A DNA stretch of 64,000 nt from Osedax frankpressi (Eukaryota > Annelida > Polychaeta > Sabellida > Siboglinidae), in NCBI GenBank assembly GCA_964035775.1, contig OZ038315.1:8080932-8144931 (forward strand). Direction: 5' to 3'. Numbering within the stretch: position 1 is the stretch's first letter; each line of letters starts with the position of its first letter. A program made the translations under genes and the position numbers. This document shows positions 13,512 to 27,417 of this stretch, piece after piece. The notes under the pieces are model-generated. The model was not told the origin of the DNA. It searched no databases and was given only the letters and a program-made list of their open reading frames with translations.

Positions 13512-16500
13512 AAGTGTAGTGAGGAGTGTAGTGAGGAGTGTAGTGAGGAGTGCAGTGAGGAGTGCAGTGAGGAGTGTAGTGGGGAGTGTAGTGAGGAGTG
13601 CAGTGAGGAGTGTAGTGAGGAGTGTAGTGAGGAGTGTAGTGAGGAGTGCAGTGAGGAGTGTAGTGAGGAGTGCAGTGAGGAGTGCAGTGAGGAGTGTAGT
13701 GAGGAGTGTAGTGAGGAGTGTAGTGAGGAGTGTAGTGAGGAGTGCAGTGAGGAGTGTAGTGAGGAGTGTAGTGAGGAGTGTAGTGAGGAGTATAGTGAGG
13801 AGTGTAGTGAGGAGTGTAGAGAGGAGTGTAGTGAGGAGTGTAGTGAGGAGTGCAATGAGGAGTGCAGTGAGGAGTGCAGTGAGGAGTGCAATGAGGAGTG
13901 TAGTGAGGAGTGTAGTGAGGAGTGCAGTGAGGAGTGCAGTGAGGAGTGTAGTGAGGAGTGTAGTGAGGAGTGTAGTGAGGAGTGTAGTGAGGAGTGTAGT
14001 GAGGAGTGTAGTGAGGAGTGTAGTGAGGAGTGTAGTGAGGAGTGCAGTGAGGAGTGCAATGAGGAGTGTAGTGAGGAGTGTAGTGAGGAGTGCAGTGAGA
14101 AGTGTAGTGAGGAGTGTAGTGAGAAGTGTAGTGAGGAGTGTAGTGAGGAGTGTAGTGAGGAGTGTAGTGAGGAGTGTAGTGAGGAGTGCAGTGAGGAGTG
14201 TAGTGAGGAGTGTAGTGAGGAGTGTAGTGAGGAGTGCAGTGAGGAGTGTAGTGAGGAGTGTAGTGAGAAGTGTAGTGAGGAGTGTAGTGAGGAGTGTAGT
14301 GAGGAGTGTAGTGAGGAGTGTAGTGAGGAGTGCAGTGAGGAGTGTAGAGAGGAGTGTAGTGAGGAGTGTAGTGAGGAGTGCAATGAGGAGTGCAGTGAGG
14401 AGTGCAGTGAGGAGTGCAATGAGGAGTGTAGTGAGGAGTGTAGTGAGGAGTGCAGTGAGGAGTGTAGTGAGGAGTGTAGTGAGGGGTGTAGTGAGGGGTG
14501 TAGTGAGGAGTGCAGTGAGGAGTGTAGTGAGGAGTGTAGTGAGGAGTGTAGTGAGGGGTGTAGTGAGGAGTGCAGTGAGGAGTGTAGTGAGGAGTGTAGT
14601 GAGGAGTGTAGTGAGGAGTGTAGTGAGGAGTGTAGTGAGGAGTGTAGTGAGGAGTGTTGTGAGGAGTGTAGTGAGGAGTGCAGTGAGGAGTGCAATGAGG
14701 AGTGTAGTGAGGAGTGTAGTGAGGAGTGCAGTGAGGAGTGTAGTGAGGAGTGTAGTGAGAAGTGTAGTGAGGAGTGTAGTGAGGAGTGTAGTGAGGAGTG
14801 TAGTGAGGAGTGTAGTGAGGAGTGCAGTGAGGAGTGCAGTGAGGAGTGTAGTGAGGAGTGTAGTGAGGAGTGTAGTGAGGAGTGCAGTGAGGAGTGTAGT
14901 GAGGAGTGTAGTGAGGAGTGCAGTGAGCAGTGCAGTGAGCAGTGTAGTAAGGAGTTTAGTGAGGAGTTTAGTGAGGAGTGTAGTGAGGAGTGTAGTGAGG
15001 AGTGTAGTGAGGAGTGTAGTGAGGAGTGTAGTGAGGAGTGGAGTGAGGAGTGGAGAGTGTAGTGGAGAGTGTAGTGAGGAGTGTAGTGAGGAGTGTAGTG
15101 AGGAGTGCAGTGAGGAGTGCAGTGAGGAGTGTAGTGAGGAGTGTAGTGAGGAGTGTAGTGAGGAGTGTAGTGAGGAGTGTAGTGAGGAGTGTAGTGAGGA
15201 GTGTAGTGAGGAGTGTAGTGAGGAGTGTAGTGAGGAGTGTAGTGAGGAGTGCAGTGAGGAGTGTAGTGAGGAGTGTAGTGAGGAGTGTAGTGAGGAGTGT
15301 AGTGAGGAGTGTAGTGAGGAGTGTAGTGAGGAGTGTAGTGAGGAGTGTAGTGAGGAGTGTAGTGAGGAGTGTAGTGAGGAGTGTAGTGAGGAGTGTAGTG
15401 AGGAGTGCAGTGAGGAGTGTAGTGAGGAGTGTAGTGAGGAGTGTAGTGAGGAGTGCAGTGAGGAGTGTAGTGAGGAGTGTAGTGAGGAGTGTAGTGAGGA
15501 GTGTAGTGAGGAGTGTAGTGAGGAGTGTAGTGAGGAGTGTGGTGAGGAGTGTAGTGAGGAGTGTAGTGAGGAGTGTAGTGAGGAGTGTAGTGAGGAGTGT
15601 AGTGAGGAGTGTAGTGAGAAGTGTAGTGAGGAGTGTAGTGAGGAGTGTAGTGAGGAGTGTAGTGAGGAGTGTAGTGAGGAGTGTAGTGAGGAGTGTAGTG
15701 AGGAGTGTAGTGAGGAGTGTAGTGAGGAGTGTAGTGAGGAGTGAGTGAGGAGTGCAGTGAGGAGTGTAGTGAGGAGTGTAGTGAGGAGTGTAGTGAGGAG
15801 TGTAGTGAGGAGTGTAGTGAGGAGTGCAGTGAGGAGTGTAGTGAGGAGTGTAGTGAGGAGTGCAGTAAGGAGTGTAGTGAGAAGTGTAGTGAGGAGTGTA
15901 GTGAGGAGTGTAGTGAGGAGTGTAGTGAGGAGTGTAGTGAGGAGTGCAGTGAGGAGTGTAGTGAGGAGTGTAGTGAGGAGTGTAGTGAGGAGTGTAGTGA
16001 GGAGTGTAGTGAGGAGTGCAATGAGGAGTGCAGTGAGGAGTGCAGTGAGGAGTGTAGTGAGGAGTGTAGTGAGGAGTGTAGTGAGGAGTGTAGTGAGGAG
16101 TGTAGTGAGGAATGTAGTGAGGAGTGTAGTGAGGAGTGCAGTGAGGAGTGTAGTGAGGAGTGTAGTGAGGAGTGTAGTGAGGAGTGCAGTGAGGAGTGTA
16201 GTGAGGAGTGTAGTGAGGAGTGTAGTGAGGATTGTAGTGAGGAGTGTAGTGAGGAGTGTAGTGAGGAGTGCAATGAGGAGTGCAGTGAGGAGTGCAGTGA
16301 GGAGTGCAGTGAGGAGTGTAGTGAGGAGTGTAGTGAGGAGTGTAGTGAGAAGTGTAGTGAGGAGTGTAGTGAGGAGTGTAGTGAGGAGTGTAGTGAGGAG
16401 TGTAGTGAGGAGTGTAGTGAGGAGTGCAGTGAGGAGTGTAGTGAGGAGTGTAGTGAGGAGTGTAGTGAGGAGTGTAGTGAGGAGTGCAATGAGGAGTGCA

Positions 16501-16753
16501 GTGAGGAGTGCAGTGAGGAGTGTAGTGAGGAGTGTAGTGAGGAGTGTAGTGAGGAGTGTAGTGAGAAGTGTAGTGAGAAGTGTAGTGAGGAGTGTAGTGA
16601 GGAGTGTAGTGAGGAGTGTAGTGAGGAGTGTAGTGAGGAGTGCAGTGAGGAGTGTAGTGAGGAGTGTAGTGAGGAGTGTAGTGAGGAGTGCAGTGAGGAG
16701 TGTAGTGAGGAGTGTAGTGAGGAGTGTAGTGAGGAGTGCAGTGAGGAGGGCAG
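13512..16753 (+). repeat. 3.2-kb array of a 12-bp unit, GTAGTGAGGAGT
   Basis: About 270 copies of the 12-mer, with GCAGTG, GCAATG, GTAGAGAGG and GAGAAG variants. Phase breaks occur near 14931-14970, 15040-15075 and 15741. Variant order recurs: the GTAGAGAGG variant and the following GCAATG-GCAGTG-GCAGTG-GCAATG block at about 13815-13900 reappears 528 bp (44 units) later at about 14343-14430, so segments of the array have been copied. It lies upstream of the first visible Wnt exon. The unit being four codons long keeps frames open for up to about 1000 codons on both strands. The strand asymmetry is strong (G/A-rich plus strand). Confidence 0.97.
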
Positions 16754-16759
16754 TTTTTT

Positions 16760-17412
16760 AAATCAAGATAAATATAACATATTTAAAAAACACACAAGTT
16801 TATATTTTTGCAATTTTATTATATAACATAAAAATTCGTATGAAAAATCATAAACAGAGCAAACGGAGTAATGTAATTATTATATAAATTACATCCGTTT
16901 TGTTGAAATCTTTGATCTAATGAAGTATTCATCTAATGAAGTATTCATTTATAAATGTATACATTCCAATCAAAATGAGCGATTATTATAGTGATTTTTA
17001 TTATAGTGATTATTATAGTTATATAGAATTTCCATATCTTATCAATATAAATGTAATCTATTTATTAAATATAATAGATGTTTTTAATATGAAATTTACC
17101 ACATAGCCATGCCAATCCGGGTATCTATACATATATCTTAACCTTTATCTTAATTTTACTATATTTGCCCCATTACACCATCACAGAATAACCACTCACC
17201 CCCTTGCCACACCAAACCCACTCCACCTCATCTCATATATACTAAACAATATCACCTACAATCACCGTAACAATCTCTCACCACATCACAATAACGTACA
17301 CTCGTGTATCTCAGCTTATTTTTGCTACCCATCCCAATCTCCTCTTCCTCCTCCTCCTCCTCCTCCTCCTCCCCCTACTCTCTCCCACCCTCGCCCCACC
17401 TCTACCACTTAG
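16760..17412. other. Sequence between the 12-bp array and the first visible Wnt exon
   Basis: AT-rich down to about 17100. It then becomes a pyrimidine-rich stretch with a (TCC)n run at 17342-17373 that leads into the acceptor of the first visible Wnt exon. The exon carrying the Wnt start codon and signal peptide was not found here or further upstream. Confidence 0.6.
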
Positions 17413-17561
17413 TTTCTGCAAAGATAACCTGGATTTAATGGAAACTGTAAGTGCTGCGGCTAGCAGAACAAATCTATTGTGCCAACATCTGTTCAAAGAC
17501 AATAGGTGGAACTGTTCTTCCATATTAAAGGCTCCTCGATTCGACCGAGATCTCAAAAGAG
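17413..17561 (+). CDS. Wnt: Wnt exon, N-terminal helical part
   Basis: 49 codons. Enters in phase 2 after CCACTTAG and leaves in phase 1 at a GTACTA donor. Encodes the first conserved cysteines and [10 protein letters not shown], a Wnt hallmark with a potential N-glycosylation Asn. The last residues, DLKR, continue into GSREQAF in the next exon. Confidence 0.94.
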
Positions 17562-17594
17562 GTACTAATTAATTTATTTATAAATTATACGAAT

Positions 17595-17667
<73 letters not shown>

Positions 17668-19626
17668 GTATTGTTATTATTATTATTATAATTAGTATTT
17701 AATAATAATAATTATTATTAGCACTTGTAATGTATATAGTATTACATTAAATTCAGTAAAGTATTTTCTTCCGATATTGAGAACTTTAGCAAATAAGGAA
17801 GTTACGTATGCTTGGAGTTAACAAATACTCGCTTTAGCCCATGGGTTAATGTCGGCGTACACCTTAAGTGTTGCATAACTCATGAATATCTCTCTTACGT
17901 AATCACTATAAACTGTTTAGCCCGAGGTGTTCTGGTATTCCTACTCGTGATGACGCGCGTAAATTGTGAATAAATTGTGCATTTATTTTAAATATACCTG
18001 CAACTCAACATTCCTACCCCAAAATGACTTCATCGAGTTCTCATTAACTTATTAAAATTCATAAATTACACTGTGATAATATTATTTTGGGAAATATAAT
18101 TATAATATTGTTTGGTAGTTATTACCATATATGTCAATTTATATATATTTAAATTTAAAGATAATCCTTATAATATAATAAATATGTATATTCTCTATAC
18201 TTAACACTTAACAACTGTATATAGCTAACATTACACTTGAGTGTATTCAATACCAGTTAAGTTCAATACATGTATATTGGTATTTAAACTATTGGAATCC
18301 TATAATCCGGATCCTGTTGAGTTAATTATAGAAATATTATTTTCTAAAAAATCTTTTATATATTTTACTATATAAACCGAGTAATATACGCTGTACACTG
18401 TACGGTGTACACTATACACTACAATGTATACTGTACACTTTATACTGTGTACACTGTACAATTTACATTGTACACTATACACTTAACAATGTGCAATTTA
18501 CACTGTACAATTTACAATGTACACTGTATATTGTATACTGTACACTGTATAATGTACACTGAATAATGTACGCTGTAGAATGTACACTGTATACGCTGTA
18601 TAATATACACTGTACAATGTACACTGTATAATATACACTGTATAATGTACACTGTACAATATACACTGTACAATGTACACTGTATAATATACACTGTATA
18701 ATGTACACTGTATAATGTACACTATATAATGTACACTGTACTATTTACACTGTACACTATAATGTAGATTTCGATTGAGTACACTACTATTTTGATTATG
18801 AGTTTAAACAATTGTGAAAACTTATTTTATAATTCTGAGATAACTCCGCACCTCATTCAATTAAGTCTCATTACTTATTACGCAATCGTTGTCGGGAAGT
18901 AAGCGATGGGAAAATCGCTACAAAATGATAACTGTTATTACAGTACTTTTTTTACTGTTTTTATTAAATTCTACCTCGAACACATCTTTATTATTAATAA
19001 GTCCGTTATGACGATATGAATATAAATAAAATACTTGCTTTTTACGCTCGATTAAATGCCAAACCAATAGATAACGTCTAGGAATATCAAATATATGAAA
19101 TAACAGTAAAACTTTCGCGGAACCCATATAAAGTATAAGTTTCAGAAGACGACCATTATAATATATCATTACAGTTTGTCGGATATAATGAAGGACATGT
19201 TCGTCAACCAATTGTAATACATTGTACACTGTATGTACTCTTTACTCATTGCATGCTATTATGTATAAATTACTTGTTTACAAAGTACTGCGTAGAAAGT
19301 AATTGTTTCCAATTTTAATTATCATACGTTGTAATCCTATGTAATAACACATGACGTCATATCTCCTGAATCTTTAAACTAACGTTCTCTCACACCTCAA
19401 ATAATTCAGCTAATATTTCTGAAATCTTAATCGCTCCATTACAATTAATATTATAACTGTAGTTTAATTTACTTTTGTATAAACCTGTATATACAATTCA
19501 CCAATGAATGAATGTATAGTATATAAACTATACATACTTGCTTATATGTTTATTGAGAACATATTTACAGATTTATATAAACAATAAACAATTACGTTCA
19601 TAAATATTCATTAATAAGTATTATAC

Positions 19627-19667
<41 letters not shown>

Positions 19668-20922
19668 GAGTCTCAAAGTAAATGACAAAATGAGTACTCG
19701 ATAGATATACCAGTACTTACAGACAATAAGAGTCCTTTATATTCGAAAGTATGATTGTATCGATATAACATAAACCTTAATATCATCATAAGGTAAACCC
19801 CAACATCTTGACCACCTATCTTCTCTTGACCAATACCTCGAAATCATATCTTAACATTAATAATTCTTACTCATATTGACACTTAACTTTACTTAAAATT
19901 TACATCCGTCAAAATCTCTTCCTCTTCAACCTTAACGTATAACTTTTCTCCACGAGTTACGAATGACCCGAAATGCCCTCCACCTCAACTCCCAGGTTCT
20001 CGTGAACAGGCATTCGTGTACGCTCTGTCGTCTGCAGTGTTGTCCCGCGAGGTGGCGAGAGCATGTGCCAAGGGCATCAGCAAGAGGTGTACTTGCGGTG
20101 AACAGCCTCCAACTACAGCGACGAGGATTCCCGACAACAAGAACTCTAACATCAATGTGGTTAGTGTAGGGTCAGGGGTCAGGGGTCGGGGTTGGGTCGG
20201 GGGTCGGGGTCGGGTCAGGGGTCGGGTCAGGGGTCGGGTCAGGGGTCGGGTAAGGGTAATGGGTCGGGCCGGCAGAGGCTACACGATATCCGATGGGTGC
20301 GGCGGTATCGTGTTTATAACTTATACTAATGCAAGACCATAATAGCGGGTAAACAGGACGACTTAATAATTTTGTAAATTCTGTGGATGTGTCTACAAAA
20401 ATAAAAAATGATATAAAAGAAATTACGCTATGGAAAAATGAAATTAACTGGATTTTTTACTGGGTAACCTATTACATAAGATCATCGGATTATACAAATG
20501 TCTTCCCAGCAAAAAACCCGGCAAACAGAGTAAATAACAATATCAACTCAATTGAGTACTGGGTCATTTCTTTAGTACTGAAATGAATATAATTCATGTC
20601 ATTTGTAATTAAGTAGTATTTATAATATCATATGAAATCGAATACATTATTAAAATGGAACATAAGTCATCGTCTGCATTTCCATATTGTTTACATTAGT
20701 TATATTAATTATATGCATCGGTATTTAGAATACTTATTATTATTTATATAAGAAAACATCCAAACCATTTTAGTTTTTTTGTTATATAATAAAAGTGAAA
20801 ATATTTTAATTGCGTTACTAATATATTATGTTTATTTTTTATTTAAAATAATTATATAACATTGTACAGTAGTTATATAATATGGTTACTTGTGGTTGAC
20901 CATACACCGAAAATATATATTA

Positions 20923-21000
<78 letters not shown>

Positions 21001-21001
21001 G

Positions 21002-21050
<49 letters not shown>

Positions 21051-21675
21051 TATATATTAATATATTAATATAAAAATAATCTCGTTTTACAATAGTATAT
21101 TATTGTAGATCACGAGTTTATTTTAATAGTTAAATATTTATGTTAAAGTATACATATAAGAATTTTCTATAAAATCTACTTTTAATATTTATTAATGTAA
21201 ACCTTTTCTGTAATAATGATATCATTCAGTTTTATAGTAATACATCAGATAATAGAATAATTATCTATTTATAAATTACGTTATATATTATGAATTTAAT
21301 AATTAATCTATTCGACATGTACTTCCTGGATTGTTTGTCATAAAACATGATTGTACAGTGTACAATTTACAGTGTGTAATGCATACTGTACAATGCATAA
21401 TGTACATTGTACACTGTGTACATTGTACAATGTACAGTGTACAATATGTGTATGATGTACAGAATACGATGTACACTGTTCATTGTACAGTTCCAATTGT
21501 GTTTTATTATGAATATGCTTTTTGACCCTTACGTCCTCTGAGATAAATCAGGATAAACTGAAACAGTATTCAATGTGGAGTAACTTGGCACTTGTACTTA
21601 GAACCAAGTGTATTTATTTTATAATAATTAATTAGGTGTCAAACTTACTCCCATGCATACCGCTTATATACACAA

Positions 21676-21707
<32 letters not shown>

Positions 21708-21757
21708 GCGCGCACACACACACACACACACTTACACTTACACACACACACACACAT

Positions 21758-21790
<33 letters not shown>

Positions 21791-24700
21791 AACTCAATAA
21801 TACACTTACAGACACACGCACACATACACACACTTATACACAAGCGCACACACACACACACAAGCGCACACACACACACACACATACACACACACTCAAT
21901 AATACACACATACACAAGCGCACACACACACACACACACACTCAATAATACACATACACACTCAATAATACACACATACACAAGCGCACACACACACACA
22001 CACTCAATAATACACATACACACTCAATAATACACATACACACACACTCACACATACACACACTTACACATACATACACTTACACGCACACATACACACA
22101 CACACACACTCAATAATACACATTCATACACACTCACACATACACACACTTACACATACATACACTTACACGCACAAATACACACACACAAACTCAATAA
22201 TACACATACAGACACACTCACACATACACACACTTACACATACATACACTTACACGCACACATACACACACACTCACTCAATAATACACATACACACATA
22301 CTCACACATACACACACTTACACATACACACACTCACACACACTCACACATACACACACTTACACGCACACATATACACATATTACACTCACGTAAACAG
22401 CTTCAAACCTATTCACAACTCATGTATGAGTACATTAATCTGTTATATATACCAGCTATGAACATCAATACACATTACACACTACCAACTACTCACTACT
22501 CACTACTCTCTATTCTCTACTCACTACTCACTACCCACTACCCTCTACGCACTACGCACTACTCTCTACTCACTACCCACTACACACTATTCACTACTTA
22601 CTACCCACTACCCTCTACCCACTACTCACTACACACTACTCACTACCCGCTACCCACAACCCACTACCCTCTACTCACTACACACTACTCACTACCCGCT
22701 ACCCACTACCCACTACCCACTACTCACTACTCACTACCCACTACCCACTACTCACTACTCTCTACTCACTACGCACTACTCTCTACTCACTACCCACTAT
22801 TCACTACCTACTACCCACTACCCATTACCCTCTACCCACTACTCACTACTCACTACTCACTACTCACTACTCACTACCCACTACTCACTACCCACTACTC
22901 ACTACCCACTACTCACTACTCTCTACTCACTACCCACTACTCACTACTCTCTACCCTCTACGCACTACTCACTACGCACTACTCACTACTCTCTACTCAC
23001 TACCCACTACACACTACTCTCTACCCACTACCCACTACCCACTACTCACTACCCACTACTCTCTACTCACTACCCACTACTTTCTACCCACTACTCACTA
23101 CTCTCTACTCACTACCCACTACCCACTACCGACTACACACTACCCACTACTCACTACACACTACTCACTACCCACTACTCACTACTCTCTACTCTCTACT
23201 CACTACCTACTACTCACTACCCACTACCCACTACTCACTACCCACTACTCACTACCCACTACTCACTACCCACTACTCTCTACTCACTACCCACTACTTT
23301 CTACCCACTACTCACTACTCTCTACTCACTACCCACTACCCACTACCGACTACACACTACCCACTACCCACTACCCACTACCCACTACCCACTACCCACT
23401 ACCCACTACCCACTACCGACTACACACTACTCTCTACCCAATACCCACTACCCACTACCCACTACCCAATACCCACTACCCACTATCCACTACCCACTAC
23501 TCACTACTCACTACACACTACTCACTACCCACTACTCACTACTCACTACTCTCTACTCACTACCCACTACCCACTACTCACTACCCACTACTCACTACCC
23601 ACTACTCACTACCCACTACTTTCTACCCACTACTCACTACTCTCTACTCACTACCCACTACCCACTACCGACTACACACTACCCACTACCCACTACCCAA
23701 TACCCACTATCCACTACCCACTACCCACTACCCACTATCCACTACCCACTACCCTCTACGCACTACTGTCTACAGTATTTCTTAACACTTTTACACTATA
23801 ATCGTAATGCATTTGTTTACGTTGACGACAGTGACACCTGTTGATTAAAAACTACTTTCTCTGGCGACCACACTAAATATTTCGTTAACAATGTAATAAC
23901 AAATGTATATAATGTATTAATATAATAATAACATTTTAATGAATAATTTCTGCTAGAATTTCAAACCATTTTAATTTCTTGTAAAAATAAACGCCAACAA
24001 ACAAATTAAACTGTAACCGACATCTGTCGAATTAACCAGTATCTATATAAGCACCTACTAAGATAACAATATAACTTTCCTTTCGCAGAATAAAGAGACC
24101 TTTCAATGGGGAGGATGTGCCGACAACCGGAAATTCGGCCAAGAATTCGTCAAGAATTTTATCGACGTCGACCTCATCATGGATACGAAATTATTGAACA
24201 CAAAACCGTACCGCGCTAAAAAAGCGCTAATGAATCTACACAATACCCTGGCGGGCAGGATGGTAAGTAGTGGGCGTAATAGGGCGTGTTATATCATACT
24301 ACCTTACAGAAATAGGCCAGCAGGCTCAATACCATGGTGTATGTTGCTTTTACAGAGAATATTTCTTTGTGTTTAGGGAGTAACTTATAGTTCTATTAAA
24401 GGTATATTAAAGGTATATTAGAGGAGCACTAAAAGTATATTAAAGGTATATTAAAGGTATATTAAAGGTATATTAAAGGTATATTAAATGTATATTAGAG
24501 GAGTACTAAAAGTATATTAAAGGTATATTAAAGGTATATTAAAGGTATATTAAAGGTATATTAAAGGTATATTAAATGTATATTAAAGGTATATTAAAGG
24601 TATATTAAAGGTATATTAAAGGTATATTAAAGGTATATTAAAGGTATATTAAAGGTATATTAAAGGTATATTAAAGGTATATTAGAAATATATTAAAGGT

Positions 24701-25361
24701 GTAGTATATTAGAGGTATAGTGGATATGTATTATAGTCGTAATAAAGGTATGTTTAATTATATTAGAAGAGTATTATAAGTATATTAAGAACTGTTTGGT
24801 GTTTTTTGAATGTATAATCAGCTGAAAAATAATGTGCTCAGATAAGAAATTGACCGGAATGGTCAGTCTGTATATTGAGTATACAGTCAGAAAATAATAT
24901 ACAGTAAGAGATAATATTAACTCTCGATAAGCAAAGGACGGAGATGTCTATATTTTCGAGAGATATTGAATAACCAATCATATATTGCTATCATTTAATC
25001 GTATTTATGAACTGACGTTTGGGTGAGATGTAGGCGTGATTTACTATTCGGGGGCGTGGCTTACATTCTACGGTGCCCACATAGAAATCAGATATTCGAT
25101 TTCTCGATATCGTTGGCATATCATCGCCATAAAGAAACCTTTGTTACACATGCAGCTCACCGTCACAATAGACTATTGACTGGCCGGATCCGTTGGGTAC
25201 TAGGTCGAAGGCAGGCTTCACATTACACTTAGTCATATTTATTAGAGTCAAGACGTAGCAGGAAAGGCATTGCAATTAATTCAAGTGATAACTTCTCAAC
25301 TGAAAAAAACTTGAATCTATAGATATCGATATAAGAAATCGTTTAAACTGCATTATATATA

Positions 25362-25410
<49 letters not shown>

Positions 25411-27366
25411 TTTTATAAGCGAATTATATAAATAATATCTATTCAACTGTTAGCAAGTTGTAAATGTCTGTGAACATAATAATGGTGTATGTAAGCATTA
25501 TAGATATGCAAACATCACCCCAATGCACATGGTACCCAGACATTGGAGTAAGTAGGTATTCAGTAACCTTATGGAGTATTATGCCTGGGTGCAGTTTTCG
25601 TGTGCGGAATGAATTGTTCTCAGGGGACTGCAAACGTTAACGTTTATAAAATAAACGGTGGATTTTAATAAAAATATTTCGATTGTTAAAATCCAGTACT
25701 TTAATATATATCATCAAAATGAATTTCTATCAGTCGAAACACGATTTCTGGGTACAATATCTATTTGTAAATCTTCACATTACTTTACATTACTTTACAT
25801 TACTTTACATTACTTCACATTACTTAACATTAATTTACATTACTTTACATTACTTCACATTACTTCACATTACTTAACATTACTTTACATTACTTTACAT
25901 TACTTTACATTACTTTACATTACTTAACATTACTTTACATTACTTAACATTACTTAACATTACTTCACATTACTTAACATTACTTCACATTACTTCACAT
26001 TACTTAACATTACTTAACATTACTTCACATTACCTTACATTACTTAACATTACTTAACATTACTTCAAATTACTTAACATTACTTCACATTACTTAACAT
26101 TAATTTACATTACTTTACATTACTTCACATTACTTCACATTACTTAACATTACTTTACATTACTTTACATTACTTTACATTACTTTACATTACTTAACAT
26201 TACTTTACATTACTTCATATTACTTCACATTACTTTACATTACTTTACATTACTTAACATTACTTTAATGTATGCGCTATCCACACAATAGTATTCAGTC
26301 TCTACTCCTTATATATCATTCATCGAGTATGTACTCTACCTACTACATGGCATTCTACTTATATTAAGCTCACTTTACTTTCATGGGTATCTACTCTTGG
26401 TATCTACTCTTGGTATCTACTCTTGGTATCTACTCTTGTGTATCTACTCTTGGTATCTACTCTTGGTATCTACTCTTGGTATCTACTCTTGGTATCTACT
26501 CTTATCGTCGATCATCTATAGATGCGATATATATCACAATAATATATCTTCCCGTTTTTACCTTTGACCCTAATCGCAGGCGGCGTTATCGAAGACGAAG
26601 CGGAAATGTAAATGTAGCGGGGTCAGTGGTTCGTGTACCCTGAAGATCTGTTGGAAACAAGTACCGGAAGTGCTGGAGATAAGCCGTATTATCAAGGTCA
26701 GTATTGCGGGAAGTCGTATAATTGATTTAATTAGTTGGTTTAGTGTTTTATCGAGGAACTGGGTTTTATTATGATATTTGACTCGGGAAAATCAATAACA
26801 TTTATATTAAAATGGTGATTAAAGGTAACGATAATAAGTTACCGCGAATAGAATAGGAATACTAGTAATGTTAATAAGATTTTAATAAGTAAAAAACACT
26901 TTTGTCCTATATATAATATATTATTAATAAATATATTTGAATGGCTATGTTGGCAGTATTTTTAAAATACACGTAATAAGGTAATGAATCTTTAGTAATT
27001 TCACTATTTATTTTACCTATCAAGTCTATAATCTAATATCTGTATCCATAACATGACCATCTATTTAGGCAAAATATCGCATAAGTCCTTTTTAATTTTA
27101 AATTCTGTGATGTCTTATTGGAATTCATTTGCCAGGGCGATACAATTACTTGGTGTTTAAAATTAGTATATTATATTTAATAATTTTTATTCGGAGATAT
27201 ACAATCATATATTCGTCTAGGGTACCACAACATTGTATATAGTATACAACTAAAGAACCTATACATCATAGAGATAAAGTAATCCGCTTAATGTGTGTTT
27301 ACCAGGAAGCCATTTTACCACGCCCATTTATATTACCATGGCTACAATGTACCCCAGTTGCATATG

Positions 27367-27417
<51 letters not shown>

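Larger units (their letters stand above)
20160..24088 (+). other. Wnt intron, largest, with several arrays
   Basis: It opens with GTTAGT and within nine bases runs into a GGGTC-rich array (20166-20262). It then holds (AT)n at 20918-21045, a CA-rich composite array (21668-22385) and a 7-bp CACTACY array (22470-23774). Plus-strand frames at 20383-20586 and elsewhere have no recognisable product. Confidence 0.75.
24263..26579 (+). other. Wnt intron with three different arrays
   Basis: It carries an 11-bp array (24395-24720), (AT)n at 25364-25411, a 10-bp array (25774-26265) and a 13-bp array (26386-26505). GGGGCGTGGCTTA occurs at 25051-25063. A minus-strand frame at 25439-25633 follows a TTTGCAG and reads plausibly ([19 protein letters not shown]), but no family is recognised. 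Confidence 0.75.

Noticed and set aside
13451-16826. Open frames of 1012, 757, 361 and 338 codons as giant repeat proteins
   Set aside because: They are produced by a 12-bp unit without stops and exist in several frames on both strands at once. There is no non-repetitive domain or initiation context.
21653-22385. CRISPR-like array
   Set aside because: Repeats are CA-rich simple sequence without unique spacers of fixed length, and the genome is animal.
22422-23801. 459-codon frame in the CACTACY array
   Set aside because: A 7-bp repeat without stop codons; low-complexity peptide with no domain.
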